From contig JADGDR010000009.1 of assembly GCA_016744795.1 (NCBI GenBank), positions 33,397 through 97,396 of the forward strand: 64,000 bases of DNA. The letters run 5' to 3'. Source of the DNA: Sulfurospirillum sp. Its GTDB lineage: Bacteria; Campylobacterota; Campylobacteria; Campylobacterales; Sulfurospirillaceae. The notes beneath the pieces are model-generated. The model saw nothing but the letters and a program-made list of their open reading frames with translations, did no database searches and was not told the DNA's origin. Shown piece by piece: positions 19,076 through 27,324 of the stretch (within the stretch, counting starts at the first letter, position 1; each line of letters begins with the position of its first letter). The translations under genes were made by a program, and so were the position numbers.

Positions 19076-19094
19076 CAAGTGGCTTTGCCGCTTG
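19076..19094 (+). promoter_or_regulatory. Hairpin abutting the rpmJ ribosome-binding site
   Basis: CAAGTGGC-TTT-GCCGCTTG forms an 8-bp stem (one G-U) that ends 2 nt before the AAAGGAG Shine-Dalgarno sequence (19096-19102) of rpmJ. It could modulate translation of the alpha operon. Confidence 0.4.
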
Positions 19095-19109
19095 TAAAGG
19101 AGACATAAA

Positions 19110-19223
19110 ATGAAAGTACGACCTTCTGTAAAGAAGATGTGTGATAAATGCAAAGTGATTAAGCGTAAAGGCATCGTTAGAATCATTTGTGAAAATCCAA
19201 AACACAAACAGAGACAAGGATAA
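19110..19223 (+). CDS. rpmJ: 50S ribosomal protein L36
   Basis: A 37-residue protein read directly from the sequence: it starts '[14 protein letters not shown]' and ends 'NPKHKQRQG'. The zinc ligands Cys11, Cys14, Cys27 and His32 are all present (the zinc-binding form). AAAGGAG precedes the ATG by 7 nt, and rpsM follows 2 bp after the stop. It is the first gene of the alpha-operon part here. Confidence 0.96.
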   Translation: MKVRPSVKKMCDKCKVIKRKGIVRIICENPKHKQRQG

Positions 19224-19225
19224 AC

Positions 19226-19591
19226 ATGGCAAGAATTGCAGGTGTAGACCTTCCTAAAAAGAAGAGAGTAGAGTACGGTTTAACTTATATTTTTGGTATA
19301 GGATTAACAAGTTCAAGACTAATCTTAAATGCTGTTGGAATATCTTTTGATAAAAGAATTCATGAATTAACAGAATCAGATGTTGCATCTATTCGTAAAG
19401 AGATTCAAGAAAACTTCCAAGTTGAGGGTGATCTAAGAAAAAAAGTTACATTAGATATCAAAGCTCTAATGGATATGGGTAGCTACAGAGGATTAAGACA
19501 CAGACGTGGTCTTCCTGTTCGTGGTCAAAAAACAAAAACTAATGCGCGTACGAGAAAAGGTAAGAAAAAGACCGTCGGCGCAAAAGCTTAA
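19226..19591 (+). CDS. rpsM: 30S ribosomal protein S13
   Basis: 121 residues starting '[19 protein letters not shown]', with the C-terminal basic tail '[17 protein letters not shown]' that contacts the P-site tRNA. It bridges to L5 in the 50S subunit. Confidence 0.98.
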   Translation: MARIAGVDLPKKKRVEYGLTYIFGIGLTSSRLILNAVGISFDKRIHELTESDVASIRKEIQENFQVEGDLRKKVTLDIKALMDMGSYRGLRHRRGLPVRGQKTKTNARTRKGKKKTVGAKA

Positions 19592-19612
19592 TTGACTTTG
19601 AGGAACTATTAA

Positions 19613-20005
19613 ATGGCAAAAAGAAGAGTAGTACGTAAAAAAGTTGCAAAGAAGAATATCGCTAAAGGTATCGTTTATATCTCTGCAACATTTAACAATA
19701 CTGTTGTAACTGTAACTGACGAAATGGGTAATGTTATCGCATGGAGTAGTGCAGGTAGTCTTAGTTTTAAAGGTAGCAAGAAATCAACTCCTTATGCAGC
19801 GCAACAAGCAGTTGAAGACGCATTAGCTAAAGCTAAAGAGCACGGTATTAAAGAATTAGGTATCAAGGTTCAAGGACCTGGTAGCGGAAGAGAAACAGCA
19901 GTTAAAAGTGTTGGTGCAACAGAGGGAATTAAGGTAACTTTCTTAAAAGATATCAGTCCACTACCACACAATGGTTGTAGACCTCCAAAGCGCAGAAGAG
20001 TTTAA
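19613..20005 (+). CDS. rpsK: 30S ribosomal protein S11
   Basis: 130 residues, with '[18 protein letters not shown]' and the C-terminal '[16 protein letters not shown]'. It lies on the 30S platform, near the mRNA exit. Confidence 0.98.
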   Translation: MAKRRVVRKKVAKKNIAKGIVYISATFNNTVVTVTDEMGNVIAWSSAGSLSFKGSKKSTPYAAQQAVEDALAKAKEHGIKELGIKVQGPGSGRETAVKSVGATEGIKVTFLKDISPLPHNGCRPPKRRRV

Positions 20006-20074
20006 TTTTAACATTCAGTTAATAATTATATAAAAAACGAAATATTTTTTGGTTTAGAATAATTAGGAGAAAAG

Positions 20075-20701
20075 ATGGCTAGATACAGAGGACCTGTCGA
20101 AAAGCTTGAGAGAAGACTAGGTGTTAGTTTGGCTCTTAAAGGTGAGCGTCGTCTTGCTGGTAAGAGCGCATTGGACAAACGTCCATACGCACCAGGACAA
20201 CACGGTCAAAGAAGAACAAAAATTAGTGAGTATGGACTTCAATTAAGAGAGAAGCAAAAAGCTAAATTTATGTATGGTGTTTCAGAAAAACAATTTAGAA
20301 GATTGTTTAAAGAAGCAGCAAGAAGAGATGGTAATACAGGTGAAAACCTTATTAACTTAATCGAAAGACGTTTAGATAACGTTGTATATAGAATGGGTTT
20401 TGCTACTACTAGAAGATGTGCAAGACAATTAACAACTCACGGACATGTGCTTGTAAATGGAAAGAAATTAGACATTCCTTCTTACCAAGTTCGTAAGGGT
20501 GATAAAATTGAGATTTGTGAAAGCAAAAAAAGCAATCCTCAAGTAGTTCGTTCATTAGAGTTAACAGCACAAACTGGAATAGTTCCATGGGTTGACGTTG
20601 AGGCAGCTAAGGCAATGGGTGTATTTACTCGTTTTCCAGAGCGTGAAGAAGTAGTTATCCCGGTTGAAGAAAGATTGATCGTCGAGCTATACTCTAAATA
20701 A
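20075..20701 (+). CDS. rpsD: 30S ribosomal protein S4
   Basis: 208 residues: an N-terminal domain in the zinc-free form, then an S4 RNA-binding domain at about 97-160 ('[19 protein letters not shown]'). It is a primary 16S binder and, in E. coli, the translational repressor of the alpha operon, which makes it the natural candidate ligand for the structured leader upstream. A 69-bp AT-rich gap precedes it. Confidence 0.98.
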   Translation: MARYRGPVEKLERRLGVSLALKGERRLAGKSALDKRPYAPGQHGQRRTKISEYGLQLREKQKAKFMYGVSEKQFRRLFKEAARRDGNTGENLINLIERRLDNVVYRMGFATTRRCARQLTTHGHVLVNGKKLDIPSYQVRKGDKIEICESKKSNPQVVRSLELTAQTGIVPWVDVEAAKAMGVFTRFPEREEVVIPVEERLIVELYSK

Positions 20702-20718
20702 TAAGTGAGGCAGTTTTA

Positions 20719-21726
20719 GTGAAAAAAATCAGTACAGCGGCACATATGCCAACAGAGATTGAAGTAGAAAACATTTCAGATAATAAAGCTAAGATAATAG
20801 CATATCCATTTGAAGCTGGTTTTGCTGTAACTCTAGCTCACCCTTTAAGAAGATTACTTCTTAGCAGTACAGTTGGATTCTCTCCAACTGCTGTTAAGAT
20901 TGATGGTGTTACACACGAATTTGATAGTATGCGCGGTATGCTTGAAGATGTTGCACTGTTTATAATTAATCTTAAAAATATTCGTTTCAAAATCAAAGGT
21001 GATGAGAAACGTGTAGAAGTGAATTATTCATTTGGTGGACCAAAAGAGATTTACGGTAGTGACCTTTCTAATGAAGAGATTGAAGTTGTTACTCCTGAGG
21101 GATATTTAGCAACTATTAACGAAGATGCAGAGCTTAACTTTTCTTTAATTGTAGAGAAAGGTATAGGTTATGTGCCTAGTGAAACTATTAGAGATTTAGT
21201 TGATAGTGATTATATAGCGTTAGATGCTTTCTTTACACCAGTAAAAAAAGCAACTTATGATATAGAAAATGTTCTAGTTGAAGATAATCCAAACTTTGAA
21301 AAAGTTGTTTTTACTATAGAAACAGATGGGTTAATTTCTCCAATAGAAGCTTTTAAAGACTCTTTGGAAGCTATGTACACTCAAATGTCAGTATTTAACG
21401 GTGTGTTAGATATTGATATAGCTCCAAAAGAAGAGACTACTAGTGATAGTGTTGAATTAAACAAACTATTACAAAGTATTGAAGAGTTAAATTTGAGTGC
21501 TAGAAGTTTCAATTGTCTAGATAGAGCAGAAGTAAGATTTGTAGGTGAATTAGCATTAATGAGTGAATTAGAGCTTAAAAACCTTAAAAATCTTGGTAAA
21601 AAATCTCTTGAAGAGATAAACGCTGTGATGGAAGAGATTGGGTTTCCAGTGGGATCAGATTTTTCTGATGATACTATTGAAGTACTCAAGAAAAAAATCG
21701 CAGATTTGAAATCGAATGAGGATTAA
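20719..21726 (+). CDS. rpoA: RNA polymerase alpha subunit
   Basis: 335 residues. The N-terminal assembly domain spans about 1-235 ('[10 protein letters not shown]' dimerisation region). After an acidic linker comes the C-terminal domain (about 255-320) with 'RSFNCLDRA', which carries the Arg that contacts UP elements and activators. The start is GTG at 20719, supported by the family-typical 'MKKI..' N-terminus and the GAGG ribosome-binding site upstream. Confidence 0.97.
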   Translation: MKKISTAAHMPTEIEVENISDNKAKIIAYPFEAGFAVTLAHPLRRLLLSSTVGFSPTAVKIDGVTHEFDSMRGMLEDVALFIINLKNIRFKIKGDEKRVEVNYSFGGPKEIYGSDLSNEEIEVVTPEGYLATINEDAELNFSLIVEKGIGYVPSETIRDLVDSDYIALDAFFTPVKKATYDIENVLVEDNPNFEKVVFTIETDGLISPIEAFKDSLEAMYTQMSVFNGVLDIDIAPKEETTSDSVELNKLLQSIEELNLSARSFNCLDRAEVRFVGELALMSELELKNLKNLGKKSLEEINAVMEEIGFPVGSDFSDDTIEVLKKKIADLKSNED

Positions 21727-21728
21727 TA

Positions 21729-22079
21729 ATGAGACATAAGCATGGATACAGAAAGCTTGGTCGTACTTCAACGCATAGAGCTGCGCTTTTGAAGAATATG
21801 GCTATAGCAATTATAAAAAGTGAGAAGATAGAGACTACAATTCCTAAAGCTAAAGAGCTTAGAGGATATATAGAAAAACTAATCACTAAAGCAGGAAAGG
21901 GTGATTTTAACGCTCATAGAGCAATTTTTTCAGCACTTCAAGATAAAGAGTGTACGAAAAAATTAGTTGATGAAATCGCACCTAAGTACATTGAACGAAA
22001 TGGTGGTTATACAAGAATCATCAAAACTCGCACAAGAAGAGGCGACGCTGCTCCTATGGCTTTCATAGAGTTAGTATAA
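21729..22079 (+). CDS. rplQ: 50S ribosomal protein L17
   Basis: 116 residues, starting '[17 protein letters not shown]'. It is the last gene of the ribosomal super-operon, 2 bp after rpoA and followed 11 bp later by a strong hairpin. Confidence 0.98.
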   Translation: MRHKHGYRKLGRTSTHRAALLKNMAIAIIKSEKIETTIPKAKELRGYIEKLITKAGKGDFNAHRAIFSALQDKECTKKLVDEIAPKYIERNGGYTRIIKTRTRRGDAAPMAFIELV

Positions 22080-22090
22080 TTCTTTCTTAA

Positions 22091-22112
22091 TTGGAGACCT
22101 TTTGGTCTCCAA
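22091..22112 (+). terminator. Terminator of the ribosomal super-operon
   Basis: A perfect 9-bp stem TTGGAGACC/GGTCTCCAA with a TTTT loop, 11 bp after rplQ. The T-tract is interrupted (ACTCCTTTT), so termination may be incomplete. Confidence 0.75.
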
Positions 22113-22182
22113 ACTCCTTTTAAATTTAAACTTTCTTTTACACATTTATAGTATAATCATATTAAAAATATATGGAGATGTG

Positions 22183-22461
22183 ATGATACCTTTTAGTGAT
22201 GAAGAGTTACTCCCCGCGGTAGAAAAATCTTTAGAAAAAGTTAAACCTATGTTAGCGCTTGATGGTGGTGGAATGACACTACTTGCTATAAAAAGTGGAA
22301 AAGTTTTTATACAGCTTCAAGGAGCTTGTGTTGGCTGTGCTTCTAGTGGTCAAACTTTAAAATATGGAATAGAGAGGCAGCTTAGGATTGATATACATCC
22401 TGAGATAGAAGTTATTAATATTGCTCCAGGGATGGAAGATAGTATTGAAAAATTTGATTAA
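22183..22461 (+). CDS. NifU-like iron-sulfur scaffold protein (NifU C-terminal domain)
   Basis: A 92-residue protein equivalent to the C-terminal NifU/Nfu domain. The Cys49-x2-Cys52 pair ('GACVGCASS') binds a transient Fe-S cluster for delivery to target proteins. The start is placed at the ATG at 22183, preceded by TATGGAGATG. An in-frame extension upstream would run back into the terminator and is rejected. Confidence 0.88.
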   Translation: MIPFSDEELLPAVEKSLEKVKPMLALDGGGMTLLAIKSGKVFIQLQGACVGCASSGQTLKYGIERQLRIDIHPEIEVINIAPGMEDSIEKFD

Positions 22462-22469
22462 GGTAAGTT

Positions 22470-23036
22470 TTGAATAAGTATTTAAAAAGAGGTATATCAA
22501 GTTTTTATAAAAAAGACTTTGAAAATGCGCTCTTACATTTTGCATTAGCTTTACGTGAAACACCAAGTTCAAAAGAAGCACGAATAAGTGCTATATTAGC
22601 TGAATTAGCTATGGAAAAAGAAGATGAAGCTATATCTCTTTATGAGTATTATCTTATAAATAAAGATAGTGGTGTAAAAAATAGTGAAGAGATGATAGAA
22701 GAAATAGTAGATTCTGTTGATTTAACTTTAGAGAGTTTAGAAGCTCTTTTTTTAGAATCTGAAGTAGAGGCTAAGATAAACGAAGAAAATGGAATAGCAT
22801 ATGAAGATTTTAAAGTTTTTATAGAGAATAAAGATAGTTTTAAAGAGGCATTTGAAGACATTATGTTTTCAACAAAGGTTATAATTCATAAAAAAGATGA
22901 CTTTATTGACTTCTTGGAAAAGCTTATAGATAATGGATTTAAAGATGTATCTATGAATTACTTTGAGAGTGCAGTTCAGCTATATCCTCATGATGAAAAA
23001 TTACAAAAACTCGTAAAAAAAGTAGAAAATTGTTAA
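22470..23036 (+). CDS. TPR-like helical protein of unknown function
   Basis: 188 residues, acidic and helical. The first 45 residues look like a single tetratricopeptide-type repeat ('YKKDFENALLHFALAL'), and 'MNYFESAVQLYPHDEKL' near the end is similar. No catalytic motif is visible. The start is a TTG at 22470, after an AAGGTAAG ribosome-binding site. The stop overlaps the TTG start of murE by 7 bp, suggesting co-translation. Probably a protein-protein interaction module. Confidence 0.6.
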   Translation: MNKYLKRGISSFYKKDFENALLHFALALRETPSSKEARISAILAELAMEKEDEAISLYEYYLINKDSGVKNSEEMIEEIVDSVDLTLESLEALFLESEVEAKINEENGIAYEDFKVFIENKDSFKEAFEDIMFSTKVIIHKKDDFIDFLEKLIDNGFKDVSMNYFESAVQLYPHDEKLQKLVKKVENC

Positions 23037-24325
23037 TAAAATTAAAAAATAGAACTGATTTTAAAGCAGTCACAGATAACTCAAAAGAATGTAATGAAAC
23101 AACAGCATTCATTTTAACTAATCAAAATAAAAAATATTTAGAAGATGCTAAAAAAGCTTCTACATCTAAGGTACTAACACCCAATGAATGTTTAGAAATA
23201 CTTGGCATAAAAGATAAGATAAAAATCATAGGAATAACAGGTACTAATGGAAAAACAACAACAGCAGCAGCTATTTACTCAATACTTTTAGATTTGGGAA
23301 AAAAAGTTGCTTTTCAAGGCACTCGAGGATGTTTTATAAACGAAAAAAGATATGAAAATAAAAGTTTAACAACACCTCCTATACTTCAAACTATGGCTAG
23401 TATAAAACGAGCCATAGAAGAAGAGTGTGAATATTTTGTTATGGAAGTAAGTTCTCATGCACTTGAGCAAAAACGCATAGAGGGTTTAGAGTTTGCACTT
23501 AAGGTTTTCACTAATGTAACTCAAGATCATCTTGATTATCATGGAAGTATAGATGCTTATATAGCAATTAAGAGTAGTTTTTTTGATGATGAAACTCCAA
23601 AATTAATTAACAAAGATGATGGAAAAATACGATTTAATAGAAAAAATTGTATGACGTATGGGGCAGATAATCCTTCTACCTATAAAGTTGCTGCTTACTC
23701 ACTTAAAGATGGTGTAAGTGCAGTTGTTCAAAAGTTTGATAAGATGTATGACTTTTACTCTCCTCTTCACGGTTTTTTTAATCTTTACAATATGCTTGCA
23801 GCAATTAGTGCAATCGATATGCTTGAAGTTGCACCAATGGAAAAAATTTGTGAGGCTGTAGAGAGTTTTGGTGGTGTTGAAGGACGTATGGAAGTTGTTA
23901 GTAACGACCCACTTGTAATAGTAGATTTTGCTCATACTCCTGATGGAATGGATAAAGTGCTTGATGCTTTAAAAGATAGAAATATAGTAGTAGTTTTTGG
24001 AGCAGGCGGAGATAGAGACAAGAATAAAAGACCAAAAATGGGTAATATAGCTAGTAGATATGCAAAAAAAGTGATAGTTACAAGTGATAATCCTAGAAGT
24101 GAAAATTCTGATGAAATCATACAAGACATTGTAGCTGGAATAAAAGATAAAAGTACTTTACATGTAGAGCCAAATAGAAAAAAAGCTATAGAATATGCCT
24201 TACATGTAAGAGCACAAAATGAGATAGTTGTAATTTTAGGGAAAGGTGATGAAACTTACCAAGAGATACAAGGGAATAAGATTCCTTTTGATGATAGAAA
24301 AATAGTTAGAAGTCTATTAGTTTAA
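23030..24325 (+). CDS. murE: UDP-N-acetylmuramoyl-tripeptide synthetase (meso-diaminopimelate adding)
   Basis: Adds the third residue to the UDP-MurNAc dipeptide in peptidoglycan precursor synthesis. Residues about 68-82 hold the ATP loop 'GITGTNGKTTTAA'. The 'SDNPRSEN' motif matches the meso-DAP-recognising DNPR signature of MurE rather than the Lys type. The 431 residues are shorter than E. coli MurE (495) because the N-terminal domain is reduced. It starts with TTG and overlaps the preceding gene. It carries an exact TTACATGTAA at 24200 and a near copy at 24158. Confidence 0.93.
   Translation: MLIKLKNRTDFKAVTDNSKECNETTAFILTNQNKKYLEDAKKASTSKVLTPNECLEILGIKDKIKIIGITGTNGKTTTAAAIYSILLDLGKKVAFQGTRGCFINEKRYENKSLTTPPILQTMASIKRAIEEECEYFVMEVSSHALEQKRIEGLEFALKVFTNVTQDHLDYHGSIDAYIAIKSSFFDDETPKLINKDDGKIRFNRKNCMTYGADNPSTYKVAAYSLKDGVSAVVQKFDKMYDFYSPLHGFFNLYNMLAAISAIDMLEVAPMEKICEAVESFGGVEGRMEVVSNDPLVIVDFAHTPDGMDKVLDALKDRNIVVVFGAGGDRDKNKRPKMGNIASRYAKKVIVTSDNPRSENSDEIIQDIVAGIKDKSTLHVEPNRKKAIEYALHVRAQNEIVVILGKGDETYQEIQGNKIPFDDRKIVRSLLV
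24200..24209. repeat. TTACATGTAA palindrome, inside murE
   Basis: Exact copy read as Leu-His-Val ('ALHVRAQ'). A near copy (TTACATGTAG at 24158-24167) lies 42 bp upstream and is also Leu-His-Val. Confidence 0.8.
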
Positions 24326-24357
24326 CTTATTTATTTCAGCTAAATTCTATATCTTTT

Positions 24358-24366
24358 TGATACAAT
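24358..24366 (+). promoter_or_regulatory. Extended -10 promoter upstream of the ferredoxin gene
   Basis: TGA-TACAAT at 24358-24366 after T-rich sequence, 31 bp before the start at 24397. Confidence 0.4.
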
Positions 24367-24396
24367 TTCAAAAAATAAGATAAAAAAGGTAATATT

Positions 24397-24771
24397 ATGG
24401 GAATACCACAACCTGCATTTTATATATTTAAGTGTGAACAGAGTTCACCTCCAGGTATGCCAAAGCCTAGTTGTGTTAATGCGCAAACTCGTGAGCTTTA
24501 TCAATACATGTCAAATAAATTAATGGTAATGGGCATTACTTCAACAGTCCATCCAATAAGAACAGCCTGTTTGAACCGCTGTCAAATGGGACCTGTGATG
24601 TTGATTGAACCTGGTCATCATATGTACATTGGACTTACTAAGGAAAAAATAGATAAAATAATAGATGAACACATCATTAAAGGCAATCCTGTTAAAGAAT
24701 ATATTATCCCCGATGAGTATTGGGATGAGGCAATAAGCCCTATAAAAATGATGGAAATGGCACAAGGATAA
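24397..24771 (+). CDS. Thioredoxin-fold [2Fe-2S] ferredoxin
   Basis: 124 residues with four cysteines, Cys13, Cys26, Cys58 and Cys62 (C-x12-C-x31-C-x3-C). This is the spacing of the thioredoxin-like [2Fe-2S] ferredoxins related to NuoE. It would carry single electrons in the cytoplasm; the partner is unknown. It is 3 bp ahead of panD and probably the first gene of a panD-ybaB-PDZ-ispA-tkt-gph transcription unit. Confidence 0.8.
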   Translation: MGIPQPAFYIFKCEQSSPPGMPKPSCVNAQTRELYQYMSNKLMVMGITSTVHPIRTACLNRCQMGPVMLIEPGHHMYIGLTKEKIDKIIDEHIIKGNPVKEYIIPDEYWDEAISPIKMMEMAQG

Positions 24772-24774
24772 TAA

Positions 24775-25140
24775 ATGACATTTGAAATGTTATATGGAAA
24801 GATTCATAGAGCAACAGTTACAGATGCAAATCTAAATTATGTTGGCTCAATTACAGTTGATAAAGAGCTTATGGAAGCTTCAAAGCTTATGGTAGGACAA
24901 AAAGTAGAAATAGTAAATATCAATAATGGTGAGAGATTTAGTACATACGTGATAGAGGGTGAGAGGGGCAAAAAAGATATTTGTCTTAATGGTGCTGCTG
25001 CAAGAAAAGCTGAGATTGGTGATAGAATTATTATCATAGCATATGCTAGTATGACAGAAATTGAGAGAAATAATTTTAAGCCACATGTAGTTTTAGTGGA
25101 TGAAAATAACAACATAGATGAAATGAGAGACTTTATATAA
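24775..25140 (+). CDS. panD: Aspartate 1-decarboxylase (pyruvoyl-dependent proenzyme)
   Basis: Makes beta-alanine for pantothenate and coenzyme A. The 121-residue proenzyme has the self-cleavage site Gly24-Ser25 ('YVGSITVD'); Ser25 becomes the pyruvoyl group. The conserved 'NGAAARKA' motif lies near residue 72. It overlaps ybaB by one base. Confidence 0.96.
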   Translation: MTFEMLYGKIHRATVTDANLNYVGSITVDKELMEASKLMVGQKVEIVNINNGERFSTYVIEGERGKKDICLNGAAARKAEIGDRIIIIAYASMTEIERNNFKPHVVLVDENNNIDEMRDFI

Positions 25141-25457
25141 TGTTTGATGGTATGGATTTGTCAAAAATGGGTGAGATGTTACAAGTTGCACAGAAAAATG
25201 CTCAAAAAATGCAAGAAGAAGCAAAAGGCAAAATATACACTGCAAAAAGTGGTGGTGGATTAGTGAGCGTTAGCATTGATGGAGATGGTGAAGTAAATGA
25301 TATAACTATTGATGAATCTCTCTTAAATGATAAAGAGTCTTTGCAGATACTTCTTATGAGTGCAACAAATGATGCAATTAAAATGGTAGAAGATAGTAAA
25401 AAACACGCAGCAACTCAAATGCTCCAAGGTATGGGAGGCTTCGGTCAACAAGGATAA
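25140..25457 (+). CDS. YbaB/EbfC-family nucleoid-associated protein
   Basis: 105 residues, of the short DNA-binding YbaB family ('MLQVAQKNAQKMQEE' helix, then 'GLVSVSIDGDGEV' strands, then a C-terminal helix). The family is usually next to recR and dnaX; here it sits between panD and a PDZ-protein gene and is overlapped by one base on both sides. Confidence 0.88.
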   Translation: MFDGMDLSKMGEMLQVAQKNAQKMQEEAKGKIYTAKSGGGLVSVSIDGDGEVNDITIDESLLNDKESLQILLMSATNDAIKMVEDSKKHAATQMLQGMGGFGQQG

Positions 25458-26476
25458 TGAATATGATTCGCTTTTTTATCGCTTTTTTTATATTTTTTCA
25501 GGTTGCAAATTCTGCAAGTTTTACATATCCTGATTTTAGACAGTGTTATAATAAAAATACTAAAGCATTTGTCTACTTTGGGGACACTAGAGCAGTCGCA
25601 ATTACAAAACACTTGGCTGTTGCATATTCTAAAACAAAACCAAAAGTTTCTTTTGTAAAGTTTGATCCATTTTTAAACCTATATCTGTTTTACTCTAAAA
25701 AAACTTTAAAACCTGTAAGACTAAAAAGTACGCATAGTTTAAAATTAGGTGAGTGGATAGCTGGCATGGATGATACATCTTTATATGCAGGAAATTTTGC
25801 AAAAAGTGGAGATTTACTAGATAGCTTTTATCTTCAAAATGCAAAACTTGAAGCTAATAGTATCATCTCTTGTTTATGTTGTGAAGTGTATGGTTTAGGT
25901 ATTGGCAAAGGTTCTTTTATTGGTAGTGAATATATCAAAAGATTTATGAGTAGCAAAAATATCTATTATGGCGATATTGGTGTTAGATTTGAAAAAGAGG
26001 CAAAAGACTTTATAGTCAAAAGTAGAGACCCTTTTTATCCTAATCAACTTTTACATGTAAATGATAAAATTTTAAAGATCAATAGGAAAAAAGTAACATC
26101 GCTAAAGCAACTTAACCAAACAGTACTCTTTTCGAAACCCAAAAGTATAGTGAATATAGAGCTTTTAAGAGGTAAACATAAACTAAAAAGAAGTTTGGTA
26201 GTTCGTTCACGCATGGGTGGAGGTTATGTTAGTGACTCTTTTTTAGAAAAAAAAGGTATCTTTTTTGATAAAGAACTAAAAATAATAAGAATTAAAAAAA
26301 AGAGTTTTGCTGATATGAGTGGATTAAAAATAGGTGACAAACTTATACAAATAGATTTCAATATGATAAAAAATCAAAATGATATAAAAACATATTTTTC
26401 AAATACAAAATCAAAAGAGGCACAACTTCTTTTTGATAGAGATAATTTTCAGTTTTTTGTGAAAATAGGACTTTAA
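25457..26476 (+). CDS. Exported PDZ-domain protein (DUF7488-like)
   Basis: 339 residues with an N-terminal signal peptide (about 1-20). A first PDZ-like domain lies at about 180-265 ('NQLLHVNDKILKINRKKV') and a second partial one at about 290-335 ('MSGLKIGDKLIQID'). There is no protease triad. A 'CLCC' cysteine cluster lies near residue 139. It is probably a periplasmic adaptor; its function is not known. Stop and start overlap with ispA by one base. Confidence 0.7.
   Translation: MNMIRFFIAFFIFFQVANSASFTYPDFRQCYNKNTKAFVYFGDTRAVAITKHLAVAYSKTKPKVSFVKFDPFLNLYLFYSKKTLKPVRLKSTHSLKLGEWIAGMDDTSLYAGNFAKSGDLLDSFYLQNAKLEANSIISCLCCEVYGLGIGKGSFIGSEYIKRFMSSKNIYYGDIGVRFEKEAKDFIVKSRDPFYPNQLLHVNDKILKINRKKVTSLKQLNQTVLFSKPKSIVNIELLRGKHKLKRSLVVRSRMGGGYVSDSFLEKKGIFFDKELKIIRIKKKSFADMSGLKIGDKLIQIDFNMIKNQNDIKTYFSNTKSKEAQLLFDRDNFQFFVKIGL
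26051..26060. repeat. TTACATGTAA palindrome, inside the PDZ-protein gene
   Basis: Exact copy read as Leu-His-Val within the first PDZ domain ('LLHVND'). Confidence 0.8.
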
Positions 26477-27321
26477 TGCTAGTAGAGTTTGAAAGTTTTT
26501 TAAAAAATAACCTTCCTAAGGTAGAAAGTTTTTATCCAGATTTTAATCAAGCTTTAGGTGAGATGCTAGATGCTGGAGGAAAAAGATTTCGTCCATTGTT
26601 ACTTCTTAGTGTTGTTGAAAATTCAGCACCCTTTTTAGTAAAAAATGCAATGCATATAGCACTCGCAATAGAGATGCTTCACACCTATTCACTAGTTCAT
26701 GATGACCTACCTGCTATGGATGATGCGCCTTTGCGTCGTGGGCATCCTACTTTACATGTAACATATGATGAAGTTACAGCCATACTTGTTGGGGATGCTC
26801 TGAACTCTCATGCTTTTTATATGATAGCAAACGCTCCATTAAGTGATGAAGTAAAAGTAAAACTAACTTCTATTCTTGCACGTGATGGTGGAATTAGTGG
26901 CATGATAATTGGTCAAGCTATTGATTGTAAATTTGAAGACGAAAAACTTACTTTAGAGCAGCTAAAATTCTTACATGTAAACAAAACAGCAAAACTTATA
27001 GCAGCTTCACTTCTTATGGGGGCAGTTATAGGTGGTTTGGATGAGAATAAGCAAAAAACAGTTTATAATTTTGGTTTGAAACTGGGACTTTTATTTCAAG
27101 TTCAAGACGATATTATAGATGCTACATTAAGTAGTGAAGAGGCAGGTAAACCGACTAATAATGATGAGCATAAAAATTCTTTTGTTAATTTACTAGGAAT
27201 TGATGGTGCTAATAAAGAGAAGAGTAGACTTTTAAGTGAGTTAGAAATTGATGCAAATTGTCTTGATGATGGTTTGTCTAGGTGTTTGAAAAAAATTATA
27301 AGTGATTATTTTAAAGGATAA
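26476..27321 (+). CDS. ispA: Polyprenyl synthetase (farnesyl/geranyl diphosphate synthase)
   Basis: Condenses isopentenyl and allylic diphosphates to give the prenyl precursor of quinones and undecaprenyl phosphate. 281 residues with the first Asp-rich motif 'DDLPAMDDA', the second 'DDIID' and 'GGKRFRPLL' near the N-terminus. The short-chain length determinant is typical of IspA, but the exact product length is inferred. Two exact TTACATGTAA copies lie within 220 bp. Confidence 0.92.
   Translation: MLVEFESFLKNNLPKVESFYPDFNQALGEMLDAGGKRFRPLLLLSVVENSAPFLVKNAMHIALAIEMLHTYSLVHDDLPAMDDAPLRRGHPTLHVTYDEVTAILVGDALNSHAFYMIANAPLSDEVKVKLTSILARDGGISGMIIGQAIDCKFEDEKLTLEQLKFLHVNKTAKLIAASLLMGAVIGGLDENKQKTVYNFGLKLGLLFQVQDDIIDATLSSEEAGKPTNNDEHKNSFVNLLGIDGANKEKSRLLSELEIDANCLDDGLSRCLKKIISDYFKG
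26752..26761. repeat. TTACATGTAA palindrome, inside ispA (first)
   Basis: Exact copy read as Leu-His-Val ('TLHVTYD'). Confidence 0.8.
26971..26980. repeat. TTACATGTAA palindrome, inside ispA (second)
   Basis: Exact copy read as Leu-His-Val ('FLHVNKT'). Confidence 0.8.
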
Positions 27322-27324
27322 AAT

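Noticed and set aside
19022..19207. A 61-codon minus-strand frame over rpmJ and its leader
   Set aside because: It overlaps rpmJ completely, has no ribosome-binding site of note and covers the repeat and hairpin elements; it is a shadow of the rpmJ region.
22102..22182. Upstream extension of the NifU-like gene
   Set aside because: It would start inside the rplQ terminator and adds a non-family hydrophobic stretch; the ATG at 22183 gives the normal N-terminus.
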